Source of the DNA: Candidatus Bathyarchaeota archaeon
GTDB lineage: Archaea; Thermoproteota; Bathyarchaeia; Bathyarchaeales; Bathycorpusculaceae
Direction: 5' to 3'
Length of the DNA stretch: 64,000 nucleotides
Assembly: GCA_026014615.1 (NCBI GenBank)
Contig: JAOZHZ010000004.1
Coordinates: 248,001-312,000, forward strand
Numbering within the stretch: position 1 is the first letter of the stretch; the number at the start of each line of letters is the position of its first letter. A program made the position numbers and the translations under genes. The notes below the pieces were generated by a model. It saw only the letters and a list, made by a program, of their open reading frames with translations. It had not been told where the DNA came from and did not search any database. Positions 1 to 8,905 of the stretch are shown here, in pieces.

Positions 1-1281
1 GATTTAATTCCAGAACTGCTCAAACAAACTTATGATGAAAGCGGTTTTTGGGAGGAACACTCCGAAAAATGCTTAGCATGTGGCTCCTGCGTCCTAGTCT
101 GCCCCACATGCTACTGCTTTGACGTGAAAGATAACCCAGACCTCTCGCTAGAACAAGGCGAAAGAATCCGAACATGGGACGGCTGCTTACTGGAAGACTT
201 CGCCAAAGTCGCGTCAGGAGAAAACTTCCGCGCGACCAGACCTACACGTTACAGACACCGTTACTTCAAGAAAGGCAAGTACCTTTTTGACCGATTCGGC
301 TTCATCTCATGCGTTGGTTGCGGAAGATGCTCATCAAACTGCCTACCCGACATCGCCAACCCAGTGAATCTCTTCAACGACATGTACCGCGAACAAACAG
401 GCAAAGGCACCCAAGTCGCCGCGGCAGCAGCCCCCGAAGTCAACATCCAAACAGAAGGAAACATCGACTACGTGCCTAAACTAGCAACAATCATCAAAAA
501 GGAGCAGATGACAGCCAACGAAATGTTCTTTGAAATCAAACTAGACGACGGCTCCGAGTTGGGACATAAACCAGGGCAGTTTGTAGAGTTGTCGGTTTTC
601 GGCGTGGGGGAAGCCCCTATTTCGTTGTCGTCGCCGCCGACTAAGAAGGGCTCTTTTGAAATCTGTGTCCGCAAACTTGGGAACTTAACCACTAAACTGC
701 ACACGTTAGAGGTAGGGGACAAAGTCGGTATACGGGGACCCTTTGGAAACGGCTTTGACGTGGATTTCTTGAAGGGCAAGAACCTGCTTTTCGTGGCGGG
801 TGGTTTAGGTATTGCTCCGTTGCGTTCCATGTTCAACTACGTCTTGGATAACCGAGGAGACTTCGGTCACGTGAGCCTACTTTATGGATGTAAAGAGCCG
901 CGGGAGTTACTCTTCAGAGATGAGATGGTTGCGTTGCAGAGTCGTCCTGATGTGGAGTTTAAGTCTGCGGTTAACTGGTGTCCTGACGGGGAAGTTTGGA
1001 TGGGGAGCATAGGTGTAATCACCACGCTTATTCCGCAGGTTTCGTTTGACCCTGAAACCATCTATGCCGTAATCTGCGGTCCCCCGGTCATGTACAAGTA
1101 CGTCATCGGAGACCTAAAAGCCAGAAAGGTACCTGACGACCACATAATTGTTTCTCTGGAGCGCCGAATGAAATGCGGCGTCGGCAAATGTGGACACTGC
1201 CAAATCAACGAAATTTACGTGTGTAAAGATGGACCCGTGTTTAATTATTCAAAAATCAAAGGACTCCCGGAGGCGCTCTGA
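1..1281 (+). CDS. Sulfhydrogenase beta-gamma fusion subunit (HydB-HydG), 5' partial
   Basis: The frame is open from base 1, so the start lies outside the window. The visible N-terminal part has a ferredoxin-like cluster motif (CLACGSCVLVCP, then C at the next turn) and a second one (CVGCGRCSSNC), as in the electron-transfer beta subunit of group 3b hydrogenases. After an Ala-rich linker (about bases 415-440) it continues without a break into a ferredoxin-NADP reductase fold: FAD-binding ISLSSPP, a GPFGNGF turn, an NAD-binding GGLGIAPLRS, and a C-terminal 2Fe-2S motif CGVGKCGHC. That second half is the gamma subunit, which moves electrons between NAD(P)H and the Fe-S relay. In Pyrococcus-type operons beta and gamma are separate genes; here they are one polypeptide. 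The stop overlaps the start of hydD by one base. An acyl-CoA or other FNR-family role is unlikely given the two hydrogenase subunits downstream. Confidence 0.85.
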   Translation, partial: DLIPELLKQTYDESGFWEEHSEKCLACGSCVLVCPTCYCFDVKDNPDLSLEQGERIRTWDGCLLEDFAKVASGENFRATRPTRYRHRYFKKGKYLFDRFGFISCVGCGRCSSNCLPDIANPVNLFNDMYREQTGKGTQVAAAAAPEVNIQTEGNIDYVPKLATIIKKEQMTANEMFFEIKLDDGSELGHKPGQFVELSVFGVGEAPISLSSPPTKKGSFEICVRKLGNLTTKLHTLEVGDKVGIRGPFGNGFDVDFLKGKNLLFVAGGLGIAPLRSMFNYVLDNRGDFGHVSLLYGCKEPRELLFRDEMVALQSRPDVEFKSAVNWCPDGEVWMGSIGVITTLIPQVSFDPETIYAVICGPPVMYKYVIGDLKARKVPDDHIIVSLERRMKCGVGKCGHCQINEIYVCKDGPVFNYSKIKGLPEAL

Positions 1282-2018
1282 TGAAACCCAAAGTTGCGTT
1301 CTTTGACTTTGCAGGATGCGAAGGAGACCAGTTGCAGGTTGCAAACTTGGAGGAAGACTTGCTTTCCCTGCTTGGTCAAGTGAAAGTTGTGAGTTTCAGA
1401 GAGGTTATGAAGGAACACAGCGACGACTACGACATCGCATTCATAGAAGGTTCCTGCACCCGTCTGCAAGATGAAGAACGGCTCAAGCAAATCAGGAATA
1501 ACGCCAAAATCGTGGTCGCCATAGGTTCATGCGCCACCATCGGCGGCATAAATTCGCTGCGTAACTACAAGGACTTAGAGGAAGTCAGAAAAACAGTTTA
1601 CGGCGACCAAGCAAAACTGTTCGACACCTACGCTGCCCGACCCATAGACGCCGTCATAAAAGTAGACGCTTACGTTCATGGATGCCCAATCAACAGGGAA
1701 GAATTTCTGCAGGTGGTGAAGTCGCTTCTGCTGGGTAAAAGACCCGACATCCCTACGTATCCTGTCTGCGTGGAATGCAAGAAAAACGAGAATGTCTGCG
1801 CTTTTGAACGCGTAGAGTTCTGTGTGGGACCAGTCACCCGTGCGGGCTGCAACAGCTGCTGCGTAAACGAAGGCACAATCTGCTGGGGCTGCCGCGGTTT
1901 AGTTGACAACCCTAACGAGAACAGCCAAAAAGAAGTCCTCATCAAATATGGACTCACGGTTGACGACGCTATAGGTAAGTTTAAACTTTATGTCGGTTGG
2001 CAGGAGGCAAAAAGATGA
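1281..2018 (+). CDS. hydD: [NiFe] sulfhydrogenase small (delta) subunit
   Basis: A 245-residue small subunit of a group 3b [NiFe] hydrogenase, which carries the Fe-S cluster next to the Ni-Fe site. It shows the family cysteines in order: a GCEGDQ motif near residue 14, EGSC near 56, GSCATIGG near 79, GCPI near 126, and a Cys-rich C-terminal third (CVECKKNENVC, then GCNSCC and CWGCRG) that would bind further clusters. The ATG abuts the end of the beta-gamma fusion, and the stop overlaps the large-subunit start as ATGA, so the genes are translationally coupled. The length is typical for the HydD/SHII delta family. Confidence 0.9.
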   Translation: MKPKVAFFDFAGCEGDQLQVANLEEDLLSLLGQVKVVSFREVMKEHSDDYDIAFIEGSCTRLQDEERLKQIRNNAKIVVAIGSCATIGGINSLRNYKDLEEVRKTVYGDQAKLFDTYAARPIDAVIKVDAYVHGCPINREEFLQVVKSLLLGKRPDIPTYPVCVECKKNENVCAFERVEFCVGPVTRAGCNSCCVNEGTICWGCRGLVDNPNENSQKEVLIKYGLTVDDAIGKFKLYVGWQEAKR

Positions 2019-3328
2019 AAAACCCAGACGTAAACATTCAAGTCCACCACTTGACAAGAGTGGAAGGACACGGCAACATCTACGTTGACGTGAAAAACGG
2101 CGTAGTACAAAAATGTGAATGGCAAGTTTCTGAGGCGCCCAGATTCTTCGAAGCCATGGTGGTTGGAAGAGCATGGAATGAACTGCACCACATCACCTCG
2201 CGTATCTGCGGCATCTGCAGCATCGGGCACACGTTGGCGTCGTTGAAAGCTACGGAAGCAGCCATGGGCATAACCATTAGCAAGCAAGACCTCAAGCTTC
2301 GGAAACTGGCGCTTCACGCTGAAAACATGCAAAGTCACCTTCTGCATGTGGGATTTCTGGTTCTGCCCGACCTGATGGGCGTGGGCTCGGTTATTCCGTT
2401 AGCTTCATCTCATCCTGACGAAGTCAAAACCGTGCTGCGGCTACACCGAACCGCCAACGAAATGTCTAACCTCATCTGCGGAAGAACCACTCACCCGCAA
2501 AGGTTGATACCGGGCGGCTTTTCCAAACTGCCCACCACGAGGCAACTTGCAGAACTTAAAAAGAAACTGCAAGACGCGGTTCCTGACCTGCAGGCTGCGG
2601 CGAAGTTGTTGAAGAGTTTGGCGGATAAGATTCCTGACTTCACGCGGGAAACCGAATTCATCGGGTTAACCAGCAAAGACGAATTCGCGCTGTATGATGG
2701 ACAGTTGGCGTCTACTGACACGGGCACGGCGCCAGTCAACGAGTACCTTGCCTTCACCAACGAATACATTGTTCCGACGTCAACGGCGAAGTGGGCAAAG
2801 CACAACCGCGACTCATACATGGTTGGAGCCCTTGCTAGAGTGAACCTCAACTACGATAAACTGTCGCCGATGGCGAAGCAGGTGGCGGAGATGTTCGGAT
2901 TGAAACCAATATGCCACAACTCATTCATGAACAGCATAGCTCAGCTTGTGGAGGTTGTGCACAGCGTAGAAGACTCCATACGCCTCATCGGCGAGTTAGA
3001 AGCCGACGGCTTGAAGCCTCAACCTGACTACTTTAAGCCTGAAATCAAAGTTAAAGCTGGACGAGGAGTAGGCGAAGTTGAGGTTCCAAGAGGCATACTA
3101 TTCCACGACTACACCTACAACAACAAGGGAGTCTGCACCAAAGCCAACTGCGTTATCCCAACAAACCAAAACCACGGCAACATCGACCTCGACATGAAAA
3201 CCATAGTACCAACGTTGCTCAGCAAATCAGAAAAAGAAATCGAGTTGACTTTGGAGATGCTTGTCCGCGCCTACGACCCCTGCATCTCATGTTCAACACA
3301 CGCAGTCAAAATACACGTTGACAAGTAA
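2015..3328 (+). CDS. hydA: [NiFe] sulfhydrogenase large (alpha) catalytic subunit
   Basis: A 437-residue catalytic subunit of a cytosolic group 3b hydrogenase. The Ni-Fe ligands are present: RICGIC near the N-terminus (Cys65, Cys68) and DPCISC at the C-terminus (Cys423, Cys426). An upstream TTG at 1997 is possible, but the ATG at 2015 has a clean AGGAGG at 2002-2007 and gives the ATGA overlap with hydD, so it is preferred. A short basic/His tail follows the second motif; most [NiFe] large subunits are cleaved just after that His, and here STHAVKIHVDK would be the piece removed by an endopeptidase. No maturation (Hyp) gene lies in the window. Confidence 0.92.
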   Translation: MKNPDVNIQVHHLTRVEGHGNIYVDVKNGVVQKCEWQVSEAPRFFEAMVVGRAWNELHHITSRICGICSIGHTLASLKATEAAMGITISKQDLKLRKLALHAENMQSHLLHVGFLVLPDLMGVGSVIPLASSHPDEVKTVLRLHRTANEMSNLICGRTTHPQRLIPGGFSKLPTTRQLAELKKKLQDAVPDLQAAAKLLKSLADKIPDFTRETEFIGLTSKDEFALYDGQLASTDTGTAPVNEYLAFTNEYIVPTSTAKWAKHNRDSYMVGALARVNLNYDKLSPMAKQVAEMFGLKPICHNSFMNSIAQLVEVVHSVEDSIRLIGELEADGLKPQPDYFKPEIKVKAGRGVGEVEVPRGILFHDYTYNNKGVCTKANCVIPTNQNHGNIDLDMKTIVPTLLSKSEKEIELTLEMLVRAYDPCISCSTHAVKIHVDK

Positions 3329-3336
3329 AAAGAGGT

Positions 3337-6171
3337 TTAAGTTGTAGGAACTTTTTCTTCTTTCTTTTTCACGGAGAAACCCTTTTCTTTTGGCGCAAGA
3401 GTTGTCGGTTTTTCTTCCACAACCGAAAGCTCAGTTTGTTTGTCGGCTTCGGGCTTCAGCAGAAGGCATCTTTGGTCAGGCAGTTCTTCTCGCATGCTTA
3501 GGGTGCCTTTAACTGTGCCATCGTTGAGGTATTCTATGTCAAAGCCCATCTTTTTAGTCAAGCTTAATGCACGGTAATTGTCTGGAAGCATTATCGCATA
3601 CACGTTTTCGACGCCCATCTCGGTGGCTATGTCAAGCACGTAATCCACGATTTTTGTGCCTAAACCTAAGTTTTGCCATCTATCCCCTACAACGAACGCC
3701 ATTTCGCCGCTTTTGCCGTCGGGTTCAACGCTGAGTCGGCTTACGCCAAGGATTTTTCTGCGTCCTTCCTCTACTAGCTCGGCGACTATCGCGATTTCTC
3801 GGTCGTAGTCTATGTTGCAGTATCTCACGCGGACTTCATGCGGGGTGTCTTTAAGCATTTGGAAGAAACGGTAGCGGATGGATTCTTCGCTGAAGCTCTG
3901 GAACATCTCCAGCCACATGGGTTCATCTTCAGGTTTTATCGGGCGCAGAAGCACCTCTTGCCCGTTTTTAAGCGTCCAAAGGCGTTCCTGCTGCTTCGGA
4001 TAGGGGCTTATGACCAGTTGCTCGTGAGGTTGGAAACTCTTGCAAACGCTGGCTTTATCGATAACTATTCGGGCGTCGAGGATAACGGCTTCTTTCTCGT
4101 TAATCAACATAGGGTTGATGTCAATTTCTTTTATCTGCGGGAAATCTATGAGCAACTGACTAAACAGCAACAAGGTTTCTTCAAGTTTCTTTAAATCAAC
4201 GGGTGGCGAACCACGATAGCCCTTGAGAAGCTTGTAGATTTTTGTCTCCTCCATCATCCGCCTAATTAGCGTGGTGTTCAACGGGGGCAGACCCATCGAG
4301 TAGTCTTTGAACAATTCTACGCCTACGCCGCCCATGCCAAAAAGCACTACAGGACCAAAAATCGGGTCAGTTTTCCCGCCGATTATGATTTCATAGCCTT
4401 TCTTTTGCACCATCGGCTGGATAGTTACGCCGATTATCTGGGCATTGGGGGTATAAGCGGTTGCCCGCTGGATTAACTTTTCAAAACCTTCACGTACTGC
4501 AGCTGCGTCTTGCACATTGAGGATTACGCCGCCCACATCGCTTTTGTGAACGATTTGGGGGGAAAGTATCTTCATAACCACAGGGAAACCCATCTGCTTC
4601 GCGTAAGCTACGGCTTCGTCCACGTTGTTGGCAACTGCAGTTTTGACCACTGGAAAGTTGTAGTATTTGAGAATTTTTTTGGCTTCATCCTCTGTCAAGA
4701 CTTCACGGTCTTCAAACGCAACATTTCGCAGAATAACGTTTATGGGTCGACGGGGTGGAGCGTCAAGAAGCACTTCTTCAGGGGTTTCGTAAATTAACTC
4801 TACGTTACGTTGATACTGGTACATGGTCATGTATGTTTTAACTGCTTGCTCGGGTGTTGAGTAGGTTGGGATATTGTTGGCGTTCAGGATGCTGTTGGCT
4901 TCTTCTACGGCGCCGTAACCCATGAAGCTAGTCAAGATGGTTTTATTCTGGTACGCTTTACTTCGAACCAAATCCACTATGCCCTTTGAAATCTCAACTG
5001 ACTCGGAAACTGCCTGCTGAGTAAAAATCACCAAAATCCCATCAATGTTGTCGTCGTTAAGGCATGCTTCCACCGCAGCTTTGTAACGATCAACTTTAGC
5101 ATCTCCCAAAACGTCAATAGGGTTACCATGACTCCAGAAATGCGGCAAAACAGCATTAAGCGAATCCAAAGTTTTCTGACTCAACTTAGCCAGCTTTCCA
5201 CCCTGTGCAATCAACGCATCAGTAGTCATTACCCCAGGTCCGCCAGCGTTAGTTATAATCGCCAAGTTAGGTCCCTTCGGCAGAGGCTGGGTGCCTAAAA
5301 CTTCAGCCGCGTTAAAAAGGTCGGCGATGTCATTGACACGAACAATGCCTGCACGTTTGAACGCTGCATCGTAAATCGAGTCTTCTCCTGACAAGGAGCC
5401 AGTGTGGGAAGCAGCTGCTTTGGCGCTTTCGCTGAATCGGCCAGATTTCACCACGATTATGGGTTTGGTTCTTGCGAAGTGTCGGGCGGCACTCATGAAT
5501 TTGCGGGCTTCCGTTATGCCTTCAACGTACATTAAGATGCTTTTGGTTTTGGGGTCGGTGCCAAAGTAGTCGATGAGGTCACCAAAATCCACATCTATCA
5601 TGCTGCCTACGGACACAAAGTTGCTGAAGCCGATGTTTTCGTGGATCGCCCAATCAAGGATGGCGGAGCCTAACGCGCCACTTTGACTTAGAAATGCGAT
5701 GTTACCCGATTTAGGAACTTTGTCTACGAATGTGGCGTTGAGGTTAACGCGTGGGCGGATTATGCCGATGCAGTTTGGACCGACAATGCGCATGTCGTAT
5801 TTTTTGGCGATCTCCAAAATTTTGGTTTCTAACTCTTTTCCAGCAGGACCTGTTTCTTTGAAGCCTGCAGAGACAATTATGGCTCCTTTTACTCCCGCTT
5901 TGCCACATTCTTCAACCATGTCAGGAACGGTTTTGGCGGGTGTGGCGATCATGGCTAAGTCCACGGGTTCAAGGATGTCTACCACGCTTGCGCAGGTTTT
6001 TGTTCCGAGAATTTCAGGTTTACGTATGTTAACAAAGAAAACTTTTCCTGCATAGCCAAGCCGAGTAAAGTTCTTCACAATGGCGTATCCCACTGAGCCT
6101 TCAGTGTCACTTGCGCCTATAATGGCTACGCTGCGAGGGTTGAAAATTTTATCCAGATTTAAGGTACCCAT
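3337..6171 (-). CDS. ADP-forming acyl-CoA synthetase fused to GNAT acetyltransferase
   Basis: A 944-residue three-part protein. Residues 1-460 are the CoA-binding and succinyl-CoA-ligase-like part, with VAIIGAS at 15 and the phospho-histidine region SHTGSLSGED (His256). Residues about 480-700 are an ATP-grasp domain (GFPVVMKI, HKSDVGGV, then a GMGGVGVELF stretch). Residues about 735-900 are a GNAT acetyltransferase (R/Q-x-x-G/A-like motif LGLGTKIVDYVL). The first two parts make ATP and acetate from acetyl-CoA in peptide- and sugar-fermenting archaea; a GNAT fusion is the layout of Pat/PatZ protein acetyltransferases. As I recall, PatZ-type enzymes have lost the catalytic His while this one keeps it, so it may still make ATP. 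It ends 9 bases from the convergent hydA gene. The C-terminal 40 residues are a Lys/Glu-rich tail. Confidence 0.88.
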   Translation of the reverse strand: MGTLNLDKIFNPRSVAIIGASDTEGSVGYAIVKNFTRLGYAGKVFFVNIRKPEILGTKTCASVVDILEPVDLAMIATPAKTVPDMVEECGKAGVKGAIIVSAGFKETGPAGKELETKILEIAKKYDMRIVGPNCIGIIRPRVNLNATFVDKVPKSGNIAFLSQSGALGSAILDWAIHENIGFSNFVSVGSMIDVDFGDLIDYFGTDPKTKSILMYVEGITEARKFMSAARHFARTKPIIVVKSGRFSESAKAAASHTGSLSGEDSIYDAAFKRAGIVRVNDIADLFNAAEVLGTQPLPKGPNLAIITNAGGPGVMTTDALIAQGGKLAKLSQKTLDSLNAVLPHFWSHGNPIDVLGDAKVDRYKAAVEACLNDDNIDGILVIFTQQAVSESVEISKGIVDLVRSKAYQNKTILTSFMGYGAVEEANSILNANNIPTYSTPEQAVKTYMTMYQYQRNVELIYETPEEVLLDAPPRRPINVILRNVAFEDREVLTEDEAKKILKYYNFPVVKTAVANNVDEAVAYAKQMGFPVVMKILSPQIVHKSDVGGVILNVQDAAAVREGFEKLIQRATAYTPNAQIIGVTIQPMVQKKGYEIIIGGKTDPIFGPVVLFGMGGVGVELFKDYSMGLPPLNTTLIRRMMEETKIYKLLKGYRGSPPVDLKKLEETLLLFSQLLIDFPQIKEIDINPMLINEKEAVILDARIVIDKASVCKSFQPHEQLVISPYPKQQERLWTLKNGQEVLLRPIKPEDEPMWLEMFQSFSEESIRYRFFQMLKDTPHEVRVRYCNIDYDREIAIVAELVEEGRRKILGVSRLSVEPDGKSGEMAFVVGDRWQNLGLGTKIVDYVLDIATEMGVENVYAIMLPDNYRALSLTKKMGFDIEYLNDGTVKGTLSMREELPDQRCLLLKPEADKQTELSVVEEKPTTLAPKEKGFSVKKKEEKVPTT

Positions 6172-6208
6172 TTACTGTGAACCTTCTGCGGTTTAGGGTC
6201 GTGAAAAT

Positions 6209-6273
6209 GGGGGATTAAAAGCTTATGCACTCATAACCAGGTAATTTCCGTGAAAGCTTGTAGTCCCCCTTTT
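6209..6273. other. Hairpin with terminal T-run in the divergent intergenic region
   Basis: GGGGGA (6209-6214) and AAAGCTT (6218-6224) pair with AAAGCTT (6253-6259) and TCCCCC (6264-6269), and four Ts follow. The element lies between two divergently transcribed genes, so it is not a terminator for either; it could be a leader structure or a small RNA end. Confidence 0.4.
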
Positions 6274-6378
6274 CGACAAGCAATTCACGATGGTAAAGGG
6301 TTTAATTGTTTGTTGTTACTGCTTGGCAGCCACATGCCCTTAAGAGCCCCTTTTCCGATGACTTAATCGGTGAAAAGC

Positions 6379-6804
6379 ATGGTTTTAGGTGAAAAATTAT
6401 GGGAAGGCAAAGGCAAAAGCGGCGCTAGTTTCATAAAATCCGTTGGAATTGAAGGCATTGTAACTGAGTATTCTTGGATGGCACAACTGAAAGGGTCAGG
6501 ATGCGCAGAAGGCGTGGACTGCAACATCAGCGTCACAGCTAAAGGCATAACGCCCCCGAAGGGAGTGGGCGCAGCAAAGGACCAAGGCATCCTAACCACA
6601 ACCACGGGCGAGATAGCAATTCTGAAAGGGTTCGACTTGGCGAAAATGGTTGAGGGTAAAGGTGTAAGCGTTGGTTTATTGAGTTTCATGACTTTGGCGG
6701 AGAAACTTGACTGGATTAACGACGTGATAGCGGTGGTAACCTTCGAAGCGTTAGACGCGATGTGGCAAGATTTCAACGTTGTCATCTATGAATGGAACAT
6801 TTAG
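6379..6804 (+). CDS. Conserved hypothetical small beta-rich protein
   Basis: About 141 residues with no family I recognise. The sequence has alternating short hydrophobic strands, many glycines, a pattern of two cysteines (GSGCAEGVDC near residue 41) and an acidic/aromatic C-terminus ending YEWNI. No signal peptide or membrane helix is visible. The frame also has a GTG at 6370, three codons upstream; ATG 6379 reads better. It is divergent from the acyl-CoA synthetase and convergent with the Cys-rich protein gene. The composition matches neighbouring genes, so it looks native. No function can be assigned. Confidence 0.65.
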   Translation: MVLGEKLWEGKGKSGASFIKSVGIEGIVTEYSWMAQLKGSGCAEGVDCNISVTAKGITPPKGVGAAKDQGILTTTTGEIAILKGFDLAKMVEGKGVSVGLLSFMTLAEKLDWINDVIAVVTFEALDAMWQDFNVVIYEWNI

Positions 6805-6813
6805 CCCGCAAAA

Positions 6814-7110
6814 TCAACGGTAAATGACAGCTGCAACAGCTAATTCTTCTTTTTCTTTACGCGTAAACGCGCCACAAGCTACTCCCGGCTGATGATCCCT
6901 AGCACAGACGGGGACACCACCGATTTCTTCAAAATTGGCGCAGTTTAAGCAGAACCTGTGATCTTTCTTGTTAGGGTTAACACTTGAATTTTTGGGTTTG
7001 AACTCTTGGCAACACACGCTGGGACCGCTACGCATAGCACAAATGGCGACGCCGTCTATGTCTCTGCGGTCGTCTAAATTTGCGCAGTCGCGGCAACTTT
7101 CTGTTTTCGT
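6814..7110 (-). CDS. Duplicated Cys-rich (CxxCAN) protein with a probable ACG start
   Basis: The frame encodes two copies of one roughly 33-residue module: CRDCANLDD...GVAICAM...CCQEFKP, then CLNCANFEE...GVPVCARD...ACGAFTRK. Each module has CxxCAN followed by two more Cys, a pattern suited to binding zinc or an Fe-S cluster. The first standard start (ATG, complement 7033-7035) would begin inside module 1 and remove its CxxCAN, so it is unlikely to be right. Upstream, the frame is open to 7128 with no ATG, GTG or TTG. A near-perfect Shine-Dalgarno GGAGGTGA (complement 7122-7115) sits 4 nt before an ACG codon (complement 7110-7108), where ATG would be expected. The gene follows the Dph6 stop by about 14 nt, so the two are probably cotranscribed. 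Confidence 0.65.
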   Translation of the reverse strand, partial: TKTESCRDCANLDDRRDIDGVAICAMRSGPSVCCQEFKPKNSSVNPNKKDHRFCLNCANFEEIGGVPVCARDHQPGVACGAFTRKEKEELAVAAVIYR

Positions 7111-7124
7111 TTCGTCACCTCCTG

Positions 7125-7787
7125 TTATTTAGGCATAAGCGAAAGCAAAACAGGCTCCATGATGAAGCCGTTTTCTGTGTCATGTTTCTTGAACATGGGC
7201 ATCTGTATGGCTTTTGCGAAAAAGGGGGCATCCATAACCATGGTGTGATATTCGCCGAATTCTCCACATATGTCCACACCGTTCGTGTTGTGCAGAGCCT
7301 TAAGGTCTCGCAAGCTTTGTTCATCAATTGTGCGTCCTAACCAGTCGTCGGTGAACCAAGGCTTCTTGACACATGTGAAAACCACCTTCAAACCGCTAGC
7401 CAGAAGCTCCTCCATTAATTCTTCTCGGTCATGTTCCCAGAGGGGCTTTATGACTTGGACGCCGGTGTCTTTGCAGACTTCGTCGATCCATGTGCCATGA
7501 AAAGTGTCTTGGGTGATATCGCCCGTGACGATGGCTTCGATGCCGTATTCGGTTTTCAATTCAAGAATAGACTCACGGTACGAATCCATGTATGGGGGGT
7601 CAAGTTTGTCCCAGAGGAACCGCTGTTGGAGTGCTTCTGCTTGAAGTTTAGTGAGCAGGTTAGGGTGGGAAAGGGAGGGGTTTTGCCAGACGAAGTTAAC
7701 GAAGAGTTTAACGTCGTGTTCTTTCATGGCTTTGTAGCAGGCTAAGGCTGAGTCTTTGCCGCCTGTCCATGATATGGCTACTTTCAT
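7125..7787 (-). CDS. Diphthine--ammonia ligase (MJ0570/Dph6 family)
   Basis: A 220-residue ATP pyrophosphatase of the adenine nucleotide alpha-hydrolase fold. It starts MKVAISWTGGKDSALA, with the PP-loop SGGKDS-type motif read as TGGKDS, and ends with the family signature GEFGEYHTMV followed by DAPFF. The family carries out the last amidation step of diphthamide synthesis on elongation factor 2, an archaeal and eukaryotic modification. The length is typical for the archaeal single-domain form. The ATG is preceded by a weak SD. The Cys-rich module gene follows it closely on the same strand. Dph2 and Dph5 are not in the window. Confidence 0.88.
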   Translation of the reverse strand: MKVAISWTGGKDSALACYKAMKEHDVKLFVNFVWQNPSLSHPNLLTKLQAEALQQRFLWDKLDPPYMDSYRESILELKTEYGIEAIVTGDITQDTFHGTWIDEVCKDTGVQVIKPLWEHDREELMEELLASGLKVVFTCVKKPWFTDDWLGRTIDEQSLRDLKALHNTNGVDICGEFGEYHTMVMDAPFFAKAIQMPMFKKHDTENGFIMEPVLLSLMPK

Positions 7788-8080
7788 CGGGGCATACCTC
7801 GCTTTAGAAAGGTTATTTCAGTAATAAGGCGGATGTTCATTCTTTTACACTCGCAACCTAATTCTATTCAATCGTAATGATAAAAGACAACAATTTAACC
7901 ATATAAATAAGTTGCTGAACAATAAATAAACACTTGTCGAAAAATTATAGGAGAAGGAATATAAACATAACCTACGACTATGAGCACCAAAGCTGCACCA
8001 AAACAAGCCTAACCCCCAATAATGAGCCCACCAAAAAGTATATCTCTAATCCGCAAAGTGCTTAAGCAGCTTAACAACCC

Positions 8081-8791
8081 GTGAGAGTGAAATACGTGGT
8101 CATAAAAGCAGTCATATTCGACTTGGATGGAACAATCGCCAACTTCAATTTAGACTACAAAGCCCTCCGCGCCGAATCCCGAGGCTACCTGATAAAAATG
8201 GGCGTTCCAGCCTCCCTGCTGTCAATAAAAGAAGACATTTTTGAAATGCTAAAGAAAACAGAACTGTACCTAAAAAACGCTCAGAAACCCGCAGACACCA
8301 TGAAAGAAATCCGCAAGGAAGTTTTCCGGTTGGCAGAGATGCACGAAGCTGAGGCAGCAGCACTCACGAGCCTGTTTCCGGGTTCAATGGAAACCATCAA
8401 ATCCCTCAAAGCCATGGGGTTGAAAGTTGGGTTATGTACCGTGAACAGCGCCAGTTCCACAAAACGTATCCTTGAACGCTTCAAGCTTGCCAAATACTTT
8501 GACGCAGTGATTACTCGTAACGAGGTTGCTAAATTCAAACCAGACCCTGAACACTGCAAAGCTGCTTTAAACGCGTTAGATGTGTCAACACCTGAAGTCG
8601 TTTTTGTTGGAGACAGCATAATGGACATGTAAGCCGCAGCGGAAATAAAAGCCACAGCCGTTGGATTACCCACAGGAATCTCCACCCAAAAACAGCTAAT
8701 TAACCAAGGCGCAAACTACATCATAACCTCCATAACCGACCTACCCACCCTTATCAAACGCATGAACAAAAACCAAACCGACAGCAACTAA
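8081..8791 (+). pseudogene. HAD-family phosphatase interrupted by an in-frame TAA
   Basis: The frame encodes a HAD hydrolase: motif I DLDGT (residues 13-17), a helical cap, motif II region GLCTVNS, the motif III Lys in KFKPDPE, and motif IV GDSIMDM. At that point TAA (8630-8632) stops it, but the same frame continues with AAAEIKATAVGLPTG, the normal sequence after motif IV, to a second stop at 8789-8791. So one codon in a conserved region is a stop where Gln, Lys or Glu is usual. All catalytic motifs precede the stop, so a 183-residue product might fold partly. Nonsense mutation, sequencing error and readthrough are all possible. The start is uncertain: GTG at 8081, 8087 or 8096. Confidence 0.75.
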
Positions 8792-8821
8792 ACAGAAACA
8801 ACTTATCCTTAACTGGAGCGG

Positions 8822-8888
8822 CGTGCACCCCATAAAAAATTAAAGGAGGAGAGAGGGGAGGAAGAGGAATCCTACAGGATGCACGCCA
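8822..8888. repeat. Inverted repeat flanking a purine-rich tract
   Basis: GGCGTGCA near 8823 is matched by TGCACGCC near 8881, about 50 bases apart, with a GGAGGAGAGAGGGGAGGAAG-like purine tract between. Read on the minus strand this is a C/T-rich stretch with TTTTTT downstream of the small gene at 8906-9166, so it may act as its terminator. Confidence 0.3.
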
Positions 8889-8905
8889 CACGGAATATTT
8901 GCAGT

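Noticed and set aside
261-3000. Antisense open frames across the hydrogenase genes
   Set aside because: They are shadows of the conserved sense genes and lack domains or start signals.
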